From an uncultured Porphyromonadaceae bacterium (GTDB lineage: Bacteria > Bacteroidota > Bacteroidia > Bacteroidales > Muribaculaceae): DNA of 8,682 bases. Under the pieces are notes generated by a model. It did not search any database. It was not told the DNA's origin and saw only the letters and a list, made by a program, of their open reading frames with translations. Location: positions 1 through 8,682 of the forward strand of contig CAMWUZ010000060.1 of NCBI GenBank assembly GCA_947177595.1, given 5' to 3'. The position numbers were made by a program, and so were the translations under genes. Positions 1 to 7,291 of this stretch are shown piece by piece (within the stretch, counting starts at the first letter, position 1; every line of letters starts with the position of its first letter).

Positions 1-728
1 GCAGATATGTGCGCCCGCGCCTTGTGTCGCGTCTCACCGGTGAGAAGTTCGATTCCATTCTGCCGCTAACATACATCCGTGACCGCATTTGTAGCGAGAA
101 AAACGCGGAAAAGATGCGCACCATGCTCACCTCGGTAGTGCATGGCGAGCACGGCACCGGCAAGCGTCTAAAAAATGATTATGTGAGAATTGCTGGTAAG
201 ACCGGCACCTGCTACATGATTGAAGGCGGACACTACAACAACGCCAAGAAGCGCCTCGCTTTCTGTGGATTCTTCCCAGCCGAAAATCCCAAATATTCCT
301 GCATAGTTCTCACCTGCAACCCCAAGCAGAATGCTCTGGGAGCGGCGAGCACAAGTGGCGAAGTGCTGAAAAATATCGCATTGAAACTATATTCGCGCGG
401 AATGCTTGACAACAGTTCCGACTACCGTGCCGAGCCGGCTAAGAATGATCCGCCGGTGCTGTATGCTACAGCAGATATCGAAAAGGCTAAGAAAGTGGGC
501 AGTGCCCTCACCGGCGGAGGGCAGCATCGCTCCATTCAGCGCCACACCTCATCATCCAAGGGTGTGCCCTCCGTAGTGGGTCTTGGATTGAGGGATGCTA
601 TCGCCGCTCTTGAAAGCAGCGGCTACAACGTGCGCTTCAAAGGCTCAGGCTATGTTGCGGCGCAAACCCCCGCCGCGGGCACCGAAGCCGCCCGTGGTAC
701 AAGTGTTACCCTATCATTAAGAGAATAA
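1..728 (+). CDS. ftsI: FtsI-type division transpeptidase (PBP), C-terminal part, with PASTA domain
   Basis: This is the 3' part of a class B penicillin-binding protein, the periplasmic D,D-transpeptidase that cross-links septal peptidoglycan. The frame is open to the left edge (first full codon at base 3, reading R-Y and then VRPRLV), so the GTG at 9 is an internal codon and not the start. The membrane anchor, the pedestal domain and the SxxK and SxN motifs lie outside the window. The third active-site motif is visible as AGKTGT, with the KTGT at bases 198-209. The end of the transpeptidase fold follows, then a polar linker (about bases 430-560). A single C-terminal PASTA domain runs from about base 561 to 725 (GVPSVVGL start, QTPAAGTEAARGT near the end). 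The PASTA tail and the position directly before murE fit the FtsI/PBP3 of Bacteroidota. A Spo5-like (SpoVD) label would be equally valid at family level. The gene ends with TAA 27 bp before murE. Confidence 0.93.
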   Translation, partial: RYVRPRLVSRLTGEKFDSILPLTYIRDRICSEKNAEKMRTMLTSVVHGEHGTGKRLKNDYVRIAGKTGTCYMIEGGHYNNAKKRLAFCGFFPAENPKYSCIVLTCNPKQNALGAASTSGEVLKNIALKLYSRGMLDNSSDYRAEPAKNDPPVLYATADIEKAKKVGSALTGGGQHRSIQRHTSSSKGVPSVVGLGLRDAIAALESSGYNVRFKGSGYVAAQTPAAGTEAARGTSVTLSLRE

Positions 729-755
729 AAACAAATAAACCAAATACCTTGTGTT

Positions 756-2213
756 ATGAAACCATTGAGCGCGCTCCTTTCGGCAATCTCCATTGAAGAG
801 ATTATAGGAAACAAGGACATAGAGATCACATCAGTAGAGAGCGATTCCCGCAAGATTCAGCTTGGCTCGCTCTTCGTAGCCGTTCGCGGCACTGTTGTTG
901 ACGGTCATCGGTTTATTCCCATCGTCACTGTTGGAGGAGCTGCGGCTATAGTATGCGAGGAGCTTCCCGAAAGGCTCGAATCGGATGTCACATATATTAA
1001 GGTGGCAAATTCAGCCGTTGCTCTCGGATTTCTTGCATCCCGATGGTATGGTGATCCGTCACGCAAGCTAAAGCTCGTGGGTGTGACCGGTACAAACGGC
1101 AAAACCACTACAGCCACACTCATTTATGAGATGGCTCGGCTCAACGGTCACAAAGCCGGGTTGCTCTCAACAGTGTGCAACTATATTGAAACCGAGGCTG
1201 TGCCGGCGGCACATACTACCCCCGATCCGCTTACCCTCAACAGCCTTTTGGCAAGAATGGTCGATGCTGGCTGTACATTTGCGGCGATGGAGGTGAGCTC
1301 TCATGCAGCCCATCAGCACCGTATAGCCGGACTGCATTTTGCCGGTGGCGTGTTTACAAACCTGACACGTGACCACCTTGACTATCACAAGACAGTGGAA
1401 GCATATCTCAACGCCAAGAAATCATTTTTCGATATTCTGCCTAAAGACGCTTTTGCGCTCACAAATGTTGATGACAAGGTCGGGGAGGTGATGCTCCAGA
1501 ACACTATGGCTACCCAATACTCATACTCGGTAAACCGCATGGCAAACTTCACCGGACGAATCATCGAGAGCCGTATCGACGGTACTCTGATGAGCTTCAA
1601 CGGCAATGAAGTGGAGGTGCTGTTCACCGGACGCTATAACGCATACAATCTCACAGCTGTTTATGGCACTGCTATTCTGCTCGGCTTTGATCCCGAAAAA
1701 GTGCTCACTGATATGAGCCGTCTCGTGCCTGTTGCCGGAAGATTCCAGACTTTCCGTTCGGCAAACGGTATAACCGCAGTGGTTGATTACGCGCACACTC
1801 CCGATGCGGTGGTCAATGTCCTCACAGCAATCCGCGAGGTGGTTGGAAACAACAAACGCATCATAACAGTTGTGGGTGCGGGCGGAAACCGCGATAAAGG
1901 CAAGCGCCCCATTATGGCTAAGGAGGCGGCTACCAGAAGCGATAAACTCATTCTCACATCCGATAATCCCCGAGATGAGGAGCCGGCAGATATTCTCGCC
2001 GACATGGAAGCCGGTCTTGATGATGTGACCCGCAAAATCACCCTCAGCATCGTTGACCGCCGCGAAGCTATCCGCACTGCCGCAATGCTTGCCGCTCCCG
2101 GCGATGTGATTCTTGTTGCCGGAAAGGGACACGAAGACTATCAGGAAATCAAAGGAGTGAAGCATCATTTCGATGACCGCGAGGTTGTTGCCGATGTACT
2201 CTCGAAACTATAA
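756..2213 (+). CDS. murE: UDP-MurNAc-tripeptide synthetase, diaminopimelate-adding (MurE)
   Basis: MurE is a cytoplasmic ATP-dependent ligase that adds the third stem-peptide residue to UDP-MurNAc-L-Ala-D-Glu. The 485-residue length is normal for the family. Residues 1-105 form the UDP-binding N-terminal domain (SDSRKIQLGSLFVAVRG near 29-45). The ATP P-loop is GVTGTNGKTTT at 109-119. Substrate and metal-site motifs are HTTPDP at 153-158, EVSSHA at 179-184 and DHLDYH at 206-211. K221 in the following AKK is the probable carbamylated lysine. In the C-terminal domain, DNPR at 403-406 is the signature of diaminopimelate-adding MurE; lysine-adding enzymes carry a different motif here. The motif does not by itself separate meso-DAP from LL-DAP. 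The ATG at 756 is preceded by an A-rich leader without a Shine-Dalgarno sequence, as is usual in Bacteroidota. The gene sits in the operon 27 bp after ftsI and 12 bp before mraY. Confidence 0.97.
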   Translation: MKPLSALLSAISIEEIIGNKDIEITSVESDSRKIQLGSLFVAVRGTVVDGHRFIPIVTVGGAAAIVCEELPERLESDVTYIKVANSAVALGFLASRWYGDPSRKLKLVGVTGTNGKTTTATLIYEMARLNGHKAGLLSTVCNYIETEAVPAAHTTPDPLTLNSLLARMVDAGCTFAAMEVSSHAAHQHRIAGLHFAGGVFTNLTRDHLDYHKTVEAYLNAKKSFFDILPKDAFALTNVDDKVGEVMLQNTMATQYSYSVNRMANFTGRIIESRIDGTLMSFNGNEVEVLFTGRYNAYNLTAVYGTAILLGFDPEKVLTDMSRLVPVAGRFQTFRSANGITAVVDYAHTPDAVVNVLTAIREVVGNNKRIITVVGAGGNRDKGKRPIMAKEAATRSDKLILTSDNPRDEEPADILADMEAGLDDVTRKITLSIVDRREAIRTAAMLAAPGDVILVAGKGHEDYQEIKGVKHHFDDREVVADVLSKL

Positions 2214-2225
2214 AGCCGATAAATC

Positions 2226-3488
2226 ATGCTCTACTATCTTTTCAACTATCTCGAAGATTTGGGAATACCAGGCGCAAGGCTGATGGATTATATCACCTTC
2301 CGCTCCGGTGCGGCTCTGCTGCTGTCTCTATTCATCGCTCTTGTTTTCGGCAGAAAGATTATCGACCGGCTGCAGCTAATGCAGGTAGGCGAGATTATCC
2401 GTGACCTCGGACTGGAGGGACAGATGCAGAAAAAAGGCACTCCTACAATGGGAGGCGTGATTATCATCATCTCCATTCTTGTTCCCTGTCTGCTCTTCGG
2501 AGATCTGTCGAGTATCTACATGATGCTGATGATTGTAGCCACGCTCTGGCTGGGCACTCTCGGATTCATGGACGACTGGCTCAAGATGAAGCGCCACAAC
2601 AAGGACGGCATGAGTGGCAAGTTCAAGATTGTCGGTCAGGTAGGTCTCGGTCTTATAGTGGGTCTTACGATGTGTCTGAGTCCCGACATAGTCATGCGAG
2701 AGAATATCGAGACAATAGATGTGGAGAATTCCGAAACCGTCATCTCCTACAAGTCGGAGGATGTGAAAAGTCCGCAGACCACAATCCCGTTCGTGAAGAA
2801 CAATAACTTTGATTACGCATACCTCACCGGCTGGATGGGCAAGTACGCGGCAACCGGTGGCTGGATTCTTTTTGTGATAGTGACTATCCTTGCCATCAGT
2901 GCCACTTCAAACGGTGCCAACCTCACCGACGGTCTTGACGGTCTCTGCACAGGAGTATCGGCAATAATAGGCGTGGCTCTCGCCATCATGGCATATCTGG
3001 GAGGTAATATCATATATTCATCCTACCTTAATATAATGTATATTCCCGGCAGCTCGGAGCTGGTGGTGTTCATGGCGGCATTCATCGGCGCGCTTATCGG
3101 TTTTCTCTGGTATAACGCTTTTCCGGCACAGGTATTCATGGGCGATACCGGCAGTCTGACCATAGGCGGTATCATCGCGGTGTTTGCGATACTGATACGA
3201 AAGGAGCTGCTTATACCGATTCTATGTGCGATCTTCTTTGTGGAAGATCTGAGCGTGATGATTCAGGTGGTATATTTCAAATACACCAGAAAGCGTACAG
3301 GTACAGGCAAGCGTATTTTCAAGATGACTCCTCTTCATCATCATTTTCAGAAGCCCGGCAACAGCGGCATAGAGGCTCTGATACAGGCACCTCTCAGAGC
3401 TGTGCCGGAGAGTAAGATAGTGACCCGTTTCTGGATTATAGCTGTATTCCTCGCGGCTGTCACTTTTGTAACCCTTAAAATCAGGTAA
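2226..3488 (+). CDS. mraY: Phospho-MurNAc-pentapeptide transferase (MraY, lipid I synthase)
   Basis: MraY is a polytopic inner-membrane enzyme that transfers phospho-MurNAc-pentapeptide from UDP to undecaprenyl phosphate, giving lipid I. The family motifs are all present: GTPTMGG at 71-77, DDWLK at 116-120 (the Mg-site aspartates D116 and D117), NLTDGLDGL at 232-240, FMGDTGS at 304-310 (D307, third acidic residue) and the cytoplasmic HHHF at 371-374. Hydrophobic segments fill the rest of the chain, including a final one at the C-terminus. At 420 residues it is about 60 longer than the E. coli enzyme. Much of the extra length is a hydrophilic, acidic stretch at about residues 154-212, where E. 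coli has a short periplasmic loop. The ATG at 2226 follows murE by 12 bp with no clear Shine-Dalgarno sequence, and murD begins only 2 bp after the stop. murF, which lies between murE and mraY in E. coli, is absent here. Confidence 0.97.
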   Translation: MLYYLFNYLEDLGIPGARLMDYITFRSGAALLLSLFIALVFGRKIIDRLQLMQVGEIIRDLGLEGQMQKKGTPTMGGVIIIISILVPCLLFGDLSSIYMMLMIVATLWLGTLGFMDDWLKMKRHNKDGMSGKFKIVGQVGLGLIVGLTMCLSPDIVMRENIETIDVENSETVISYKSEDVKSPQTTIPFVKNNNFDYAYLTGWMGKYAATGGWILFVIVTILAISATSNGANLTDGLDGLCTGVSAIIGVALAIMAYLGGNIIYSSYLNIMYIPGSSELVVFMAAFIGALIGFLWYNAFPAQVFMGDTGSLTIGGIIAVFAILIRKELLIPILCAIFFVEDLSVMIQVVYFKYTRKRTGTGKRIFKMTPLHHHFQKPGNSGIEALIQAPLRAVPESKIVTRFWIIAVFLAAVTFVTLKIR

Positions 3489-3490
3489 TT

Positions 3491-4840
3491 ATGGCAATCA
3501 ATATTAGAAATCTTGTGGTGCTCGGCGGCGGCGAGAGCGGTGTCGGAGCAGCGATTCTCGGCAAGGAGAAAGGCATGAATGTGTTTTTGTCCGATTCAGG
3601 CAATATCTCGCAGAAATATCGTGATATGCTTGATGCAGAGGGTATCGAGTGGGAGCAGGGAAGTCACTCTATGGATAAGATTCTTGCAGCCGATGAGGTT
3701 GTGAAGAGTCCAGGTATTCCACCTACCGTGCCTGTTATGAAAGCCATTTACGAAAAAGAGATACCGGTAATTTCCGAAATAGAATTTGCCGGCAGATATA
3801 CCGATGCCAAGATGGTATGCATCACCGGCAGCAACGGCAAAACCACCACAACACTACTCACCTATCATATTCTGCGCGATGCAGGTATCAATGTAGGTCT
3901 CGCGGGTAATGTAGGAAAAAGTCTCGCTCTCCAGGTTGCGAGAGAGCATCATGATGTATATGTTATCGAGCTGTCAAGTTTTCAGCTTGAGAATATGTAT
4001 GAATTCAAGGCGAATGTAGCCGTGCTACTCAATATCACTCCCGATCATCTTGACCGCTATGACTACAAGATGGAAAACTATATAAAGGCGAAGTTCCGTA
4101 TCATACGTAACCTCACCCCGCAGGATGCCTTTATCTATTGGCAGGATGACCCCGTTATCAATGCGCAGATGGCTCATGTGGTCACTGAAGCGCAGCTTTT
4201 CCCCTTTGCGGAGCATGAGGAGAACGGCACCAAGGCATATGTTGACGAGGATGATTCTGTTGTATTACTCACGCCGGAAACATCGATGCGTATGCCGAGA
4301 GCCGACCTGTCGCTCAACGGACTCCATAACCTGTACAATTCCATGGCGGCGGGATTGTCGGCTTGCATTCTTGACCTGAAGAAAGAGGATATCCGCCGCG
4401 CGCTGTCAAATTTCGAAGGAGTTGAGCACCGTCTTGAATTTGTGAGAGAGGTTGGCGGTGTGAGATATATCAATGACTCAAAAGCCACCAATGTCAACTC
4501 CTGCTGGTATGCTCTCGAAAGTATGCCTGAGAATACCGTGCTCATTCTCGGAGGCAAGGACAAAGGTAATGACTACACGGAGATAGAGCCGCTGGTCAAG
4601 GAGAAAGTCAAAGCGATAGTATGTATGGGCAAGGATAACACCAAACTGGAGCAATTTTTTGCCGGCAAGGTGCCTCAGCTTATATCCACACACTCTCTGG
4701 AGGAGGCTATAAACGCCTGTGTGAGTATTGCTGAAAGCGGTGATACAGTGCTTCTTTCGCCCTGTTGCGCCAGCTTCGATCTCTTTTCAAGCTACGAGGA
4801 TAGAGGCAGACAGTTTAAAGATGCTGTAAACAAGCTGTAA
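3491..4840 (+). CDS. murD: UDP-MurNAc-L-alanine:D-glutamate ligase (MurD)
   Basis: MurD is a cytoplasmic Mur ligase that adds D-glutamate to UDP-MurNAc-L-Ala using ATP. The protein is 449 residues, close to the usual size. It opens with a Rossmann-like UDP-binding domain (LVVLGGGESGVG near 8-19). The central ATPase domain carries the P-loop ITGSNGKTTT at 111-120, ELSSFQLE from 160, PDHLDRYD near 183-190 and K201 in YIKAKF, which matches the carbamylated lysine of E. coli MurD. The C-terminal domain has NDSKATN at 328-334 and LLSPCCASFD at 421-430. SPxCASxD is typical of MurD and helps separate it from MurC and MurE. The start lies 2 bp after the mraY stop; a weak AGG lies just upstream, too little to call a ribosome-binding site. 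Coupling to translation of mraY seems likely from the spacing. Confidence 0.97.
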   Translation: MAINIRNLVVLGGGESGVGAAILGKEKGMNVFLSDSGNISQKYRDMLDAEGIEWEQGSHSMDKILAADEVVKSPGIPPTVPVMKAIYEKEIPVISEIEFAGRYTDAKMVCITGSNGKTTTTLLTYHILRDAGINVGLAGNVGKSLALQVAREHHDVYVIELSSFQLENMYEFKANVAVLLNITPDHLDRYDYKMENYIKAKFRIIRNLTPQDAFIYWQDDPVINAQMAHVVTEAQLFPFAEHEENGTKAYVDEDDSVVLLTPETSMRMPRADLSLNGLHNLYNSMAAGLSACILDLKKEDIRRALSNFEGVEHRLEFVREVGGVRYINDSKATNVNSCWYALESMPENTVLILGGKDKGNDYTEIEPLVKEKVKAIVCMGKDNTKLEQFFAGKVPQLISTHSLEEAINACVSIAESGDTVLLSPCCASFDLFSSYEDRGRQFKDAVNKL

Positions 4841-4861
4841 AATTGGGAAAACATATATGTA

Positions 4862-6169
4862 ATGGAAACATTATCTGCAACAACCGCACAATTCGGAGCG
4901 ACAGACACTGGGGTCGCGAAAGAAGCTATTGAACCCAAATCGGATAAATATATCTGGGGTATCTATATATTTCTCTGCATAGTGTCGATTATAGAGCTGT
5001 ACAGCGCATCCTCGCGTGAGGTAGCAGCCTCCGCGATAGGTGTTTACGGTCCGGTCGTACGCCATATATTCATGCTTGGCGCGGGATGTGGAATCATTCT
5101 GCTGCTTCAGCGTGTTCACTACCGTAAATTTATTCCGCTGATTCCGATATTTGCGATATTAAGCGTGGCAATGATGGTGTATGTGATGCTCTTCGGCGAG
5201 GTGGTAAACGGTGCGCGCCGCAGCTTCAGCCTTTGCGGTGTCACTATTCAGCCCTCTGAATTTCTCAAACTCTCGGCAGCGCTTGTCATAGCTCTCATAA
5301 TGTCGCGCACACAGATAAAAGGTGGCGTGAAAAGAGCCGGGGTAATGTGGTCGGCGATAATAGTCATGCTATTCAGCGGATTGCTTATAAAGCAGGGTAT
5401 GACCAATACCATACTTCTTATGGCTATCAGTCTTTCAATGATGGTGATCGGCGGCGTTGAATGGAAAAAATTCGGCGTAGTGCTTATGGCTTATGGTGTA
5501 TGTTGCCTGATATTCCTGATGATATTCAAATCGGGTGGTGATTCCGATGTTGTTCAGGCAGACGGCGCCACAGTGGAAAGAGTTGACCGAAGCAAGACCT
5601 GGACAGAACGCCTTGACCGTTATTTTGGCAACGGTGAGCCCAAATACAAGCAGGAGCTTAATGCCAAGAACCGCCAGGAAATGTATTCATATATGGCGCA
5701 GGCAAATGGCGGAGTCTTCGGTGTGTTCCCCGGCAATTCTCGCGAAACAGCGCGACTGCCTCTCGCATTCTCCGATTTTATCTACTCGATCATCATAGAG
5801 GATACCGGTCTGCTGGGCGGAATATTTGTGCTGGTGGCATATCTGCTGCTGCTCGGGCGCGCGAGCGCCATATCCGCTAAATGCTCACGGGTGTTCCCGG
5901 CACTTCTGGTTATGGGTATGGCGGTGATGATTGCGTTTCAGGCACTGTTCCACATGGCTATCGTGTCAGGTTTCTTTCCGGTGAGCGGTCAGCCGTTGCC
6001 TCTCATATCCAAGGGCGGCACATCCATTCTCATAACTTCTATCGCGCTCGGAGTGATGCTCAGTGTGAGTCGTCATGCGGTACGTAATACTGAGAAACGA
6101 AATGATATCAATGATGAGATTAACGCTCTGCCGGAGGAACTCCGTGCGGCGAATCCCACACAGTTATAA
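4862..6169 (+). CDS. ftsW: Septal peptidoglycan glycosyltransferase, SEDS family (FtsW)
   Basis: FtsW is the SEDS-family polymerase that joins lipid II into glycan strands at the division site, acting as a pair with FtsI. The 435-residue protein has a polar cytoplasmic N-terminus of about 30 residues, then multiple hydrophobic segments. SEDS motifs are NGARRSF from 116, QPSEFLKL from 130, the catalytic-type aspartate D305 in FSDFIYS, and ISKGGTS at 382-388. The large extracytoplasmic loop (about 223-300) includes a polar acidic run at 224-243 that appears extra compared with E. coli FtsW. The last 30 or so residues are hydrophilic and cytoplasmic. FtsW is preferred over RodA because the gene lies in the dcw cluster between murD and murG, the conserved place for ftsW. 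The ATG at 4862 lies 21 bp after murD; an upstream ATG at 4857 is followed at once by a stop. Confidence 0.96.
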   Translation: METLSATTAQFGATDTGVAKEAIEPKSDKYIWGIYIFLCIVSIIELYSASSREVAASAIGVYGPVVRHIFMLGAGCGIILLLQRVHYRKFIPLIPIFAILSVAMMVYVMLFGEVVNGARRSFSLCGVTIQPSEFLKLSAALVIALIMSRTQIKGGVKRAGVMWSAIIVMLFSGLLIKQGMTNTILLMAISLSMMVIGGVEWKKFGVVLMAYGVCCLIFLMIFKSGGDSDVVQADGATVERVDRSKTWTERLDRYFGNGEPKYKQELNAKNRQEMYSYMAQANGGVFGVFPGNSRETARLPLAFSDFIYSIIIEDTGLLGGIFVLVAYLLLLGRASAISAKCSRVFPALLVMGMAVMIAFQALFHMAIVSGFFPVSGQPLPLISKGGTSILITSIALGVMLSVSRHAVRNTEKRNDINDEINALPEELRAANPTQL

Positions 6170-6181
6170 TATATATAAGGT

Positions 6182-7291
6182 ATGAATAGTAATTCTCGAA
6201 GAGCCTTGAAGGTAATTATCAGCGGAGGAGGAACAGGGGGACATATCTTCCCCGCGCTATCTATTGCGGATGCGCTCAAGCGTGCAAACCCGCGCACTGA
6301 GATTCTGTTTGTAGGGGCGGAAAACCGCATGGAAATGGAGAAAGTTCCCGCAGCCGGTTATCGGATTGTGGGACTTCCCGTGGCGGGATTCGACCGCAAG
6401 CGATTGTGGCGCAACTTCAAGGTTCTTGCCATGCTGATGAAGAGTATGGCGAAAGCGAAAAAGGTGGTGAAAGAATTTAATCCGGACGTGGCGGTAGGTG
6501 TAGGGGGCTACGCCAGCGGTCCGGTGCTCAAGCAGGCTCAGACAGCCGGCATTCCTACCGTGCTGCAGGAGCAGAATTCCTACCCGGGAGTGACCAACAA
6601 GATGCTTGCACCCAAGGCGCAGGCTATCTGCACCGCTTATCAGGATATGGAGCGTTTTTTTCCGGCGGAGGCAATCGTGCTGACAGGTAATCCGGTGCGT
6701 GTGGCGCTTACAGAGTGTGCCCTTACCCGCAAGGAGGCTTGTGAGGATCTTGGATTTGATCCGGAAAAACCGTTGCTGTTTGTTACGGGAGGAAGTCTCG
6801 GAGCGCGCACAATCAACCAAAGCGTCGAGGTAGCGCTGAAGCAGTTTGACGAAGCGGGCATTCAGGTGCTTTGGCAAACCGGCAAGTTGTATGCCGATGA
6901 GTGCGGCAAAGTGGCTGAGGGATATCCGCTTGTGAAAGCGATGCCTTTTATCGGCGATATGGCTGCTGCCTATCGCGCAGCCGACCTGGTTGTGGCAAGA
7001 GCCGGCGCCGGCACTATATCGGAGCTTGAGTTGCTTGGCAAACCGGCGATACTGATACCGTCGCCTAACGTGGCTGAGGATCACCAGCGCAAGAATGCCG
7101 AGGCTCTCACATCGAGAGGAGCCGCCATTATGATTCTTGATGCGGACGCACCCGCGCAACTCGGCGAAAAGGTGTGCGCCCTGATTACTGACCGCGAGGC
7201 GCTGGATTCTCTCGGCAACGCGATTGCCGCGCTTGCAAAGGAGAACAGTGCGGAGCAGATTGTGGATGTTATTTACTCAGTAGTGTCATGA
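6182..7291 (+). CDS. murG: UDP-GlcNAc:lipid I N-acetylglucosaminyltransferase (MurG)
   Basis: MurG is a peripheral membrane GT-B glycosyltransferase on the cytoplasmic face. It adds GlcNAc from UDP-GlcNAc to lipid I, making lipid II. The 369-residue length is typical. Glycine-rich loop 1 is SGGGTGGH at 14-21, and the second N-domain loop is GVGGYASGP at 106-114, followed by EQNSYPG from 130. The C-terminal nucleotide-sugar domain has GGSLGAR (about 201-207), the RAGAGTISE segment with E281 in the place of the UDP-GlcNAc-binding glutamate, and EDHQRKNA ending at 306. No key residue appears to be missing. The start is ATG at 6182, 12 bp after ftsW. An AAGG lies only 1 nt from it, too close to act as a normal Shine-Dalgarno site. 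The stop codon overlaps the murC start by 4 bp. Confidence 0.97.
   Translation: MNSNSRRALKVIISGGGTGGHIFPALSIADALKRANPRTEILFVGAENRMEMEKVPAAGYRIVGLPVAGFDRKRLWRNFKVLAMLMKSMAKAKKVVKEFNPDVAVGVGGYASGPVLKQAQTAGIPTVLQEQNSYPGVTNKMLAPKAQAICTAYQDMERFFPAEAIVLTGNPVRVALTECALTRKEACEDLGFDPEKPLLFVTGGSLGARTINQSVEVALKQFDEAGIQVLWQTGKLYADECGKVAEGYPLVKAMPFIGDMAAAYRAADLVVARAGAGTISELELLGKPAILIPSPNVAEDHQRKNAEALTSRGAAIMILDADAPAQLGEKVCALITDREALDSLGNAIAALAKENSAEQIVDVIYSVVS
7288..7291 (+). other. murG/murC ATGA start-stop overlap
   Basis: The murC start codon (7288-7290) and the murG stop codon (7289-7291) share bases as ATGA. There is no Shine-Dalgarno sequence upstream. Such overlaps commonly allow a ribosome ending one gene to start the next, so MurG and MurC output is probably coupled; this is inferred from the arrangement. 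Confidence 0.8.

Noticed and set aside
9..11. GTG at base 9 as the start of a short protein
   Set aside because: The frame is open to the window edge, and the residues on both sides match the interior of an FtsI-type transpeptidase, so this is a truncated gene and not a start.
1247..1281. TTTG and TACATTTG, a promoter-like pair inside murE
   Set aside because: The spacing is 23 bp, longer than the usual 19-21, and the site is over 900 bp from the next gene start, so it is probably chance.
1521..2168. A 215-codon open frame on the minus strand opposite murE
   Set aside because: It is antisense to the conserved C-terminal part of murE, shows no motif, and has no promoter-like motif or start context.
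2804..2811. TAACTTTG inside mraY
   Set aside because: It matches the -7 consensus but has no TTG at the required distance upstream.
4561..4568. CAAAGGTA, a minus-strand TACCTTTG inside murD
   Set aside because: The nearest minus-strand TTG is about 28 bp away, and there is no minus-strand gene for it to serve.
5856..5869. GGCGC-GCGA-GCGCC hairpin with a GNRA-type loop inside ftsW
   Set aside because: The stem is only 5 bp, it lies in coding sequence, and no larger RNA structure is visible around it.
6257..7159. A 300-codon open frame on the minus strand opposite murG
   Set aside because: It is fully antisense to a well-supported murG. Its translation is rich in His, Arg, Cys and Ser with no recognisable domain, as expected for the reverse of a coding frame at balanced G+C.
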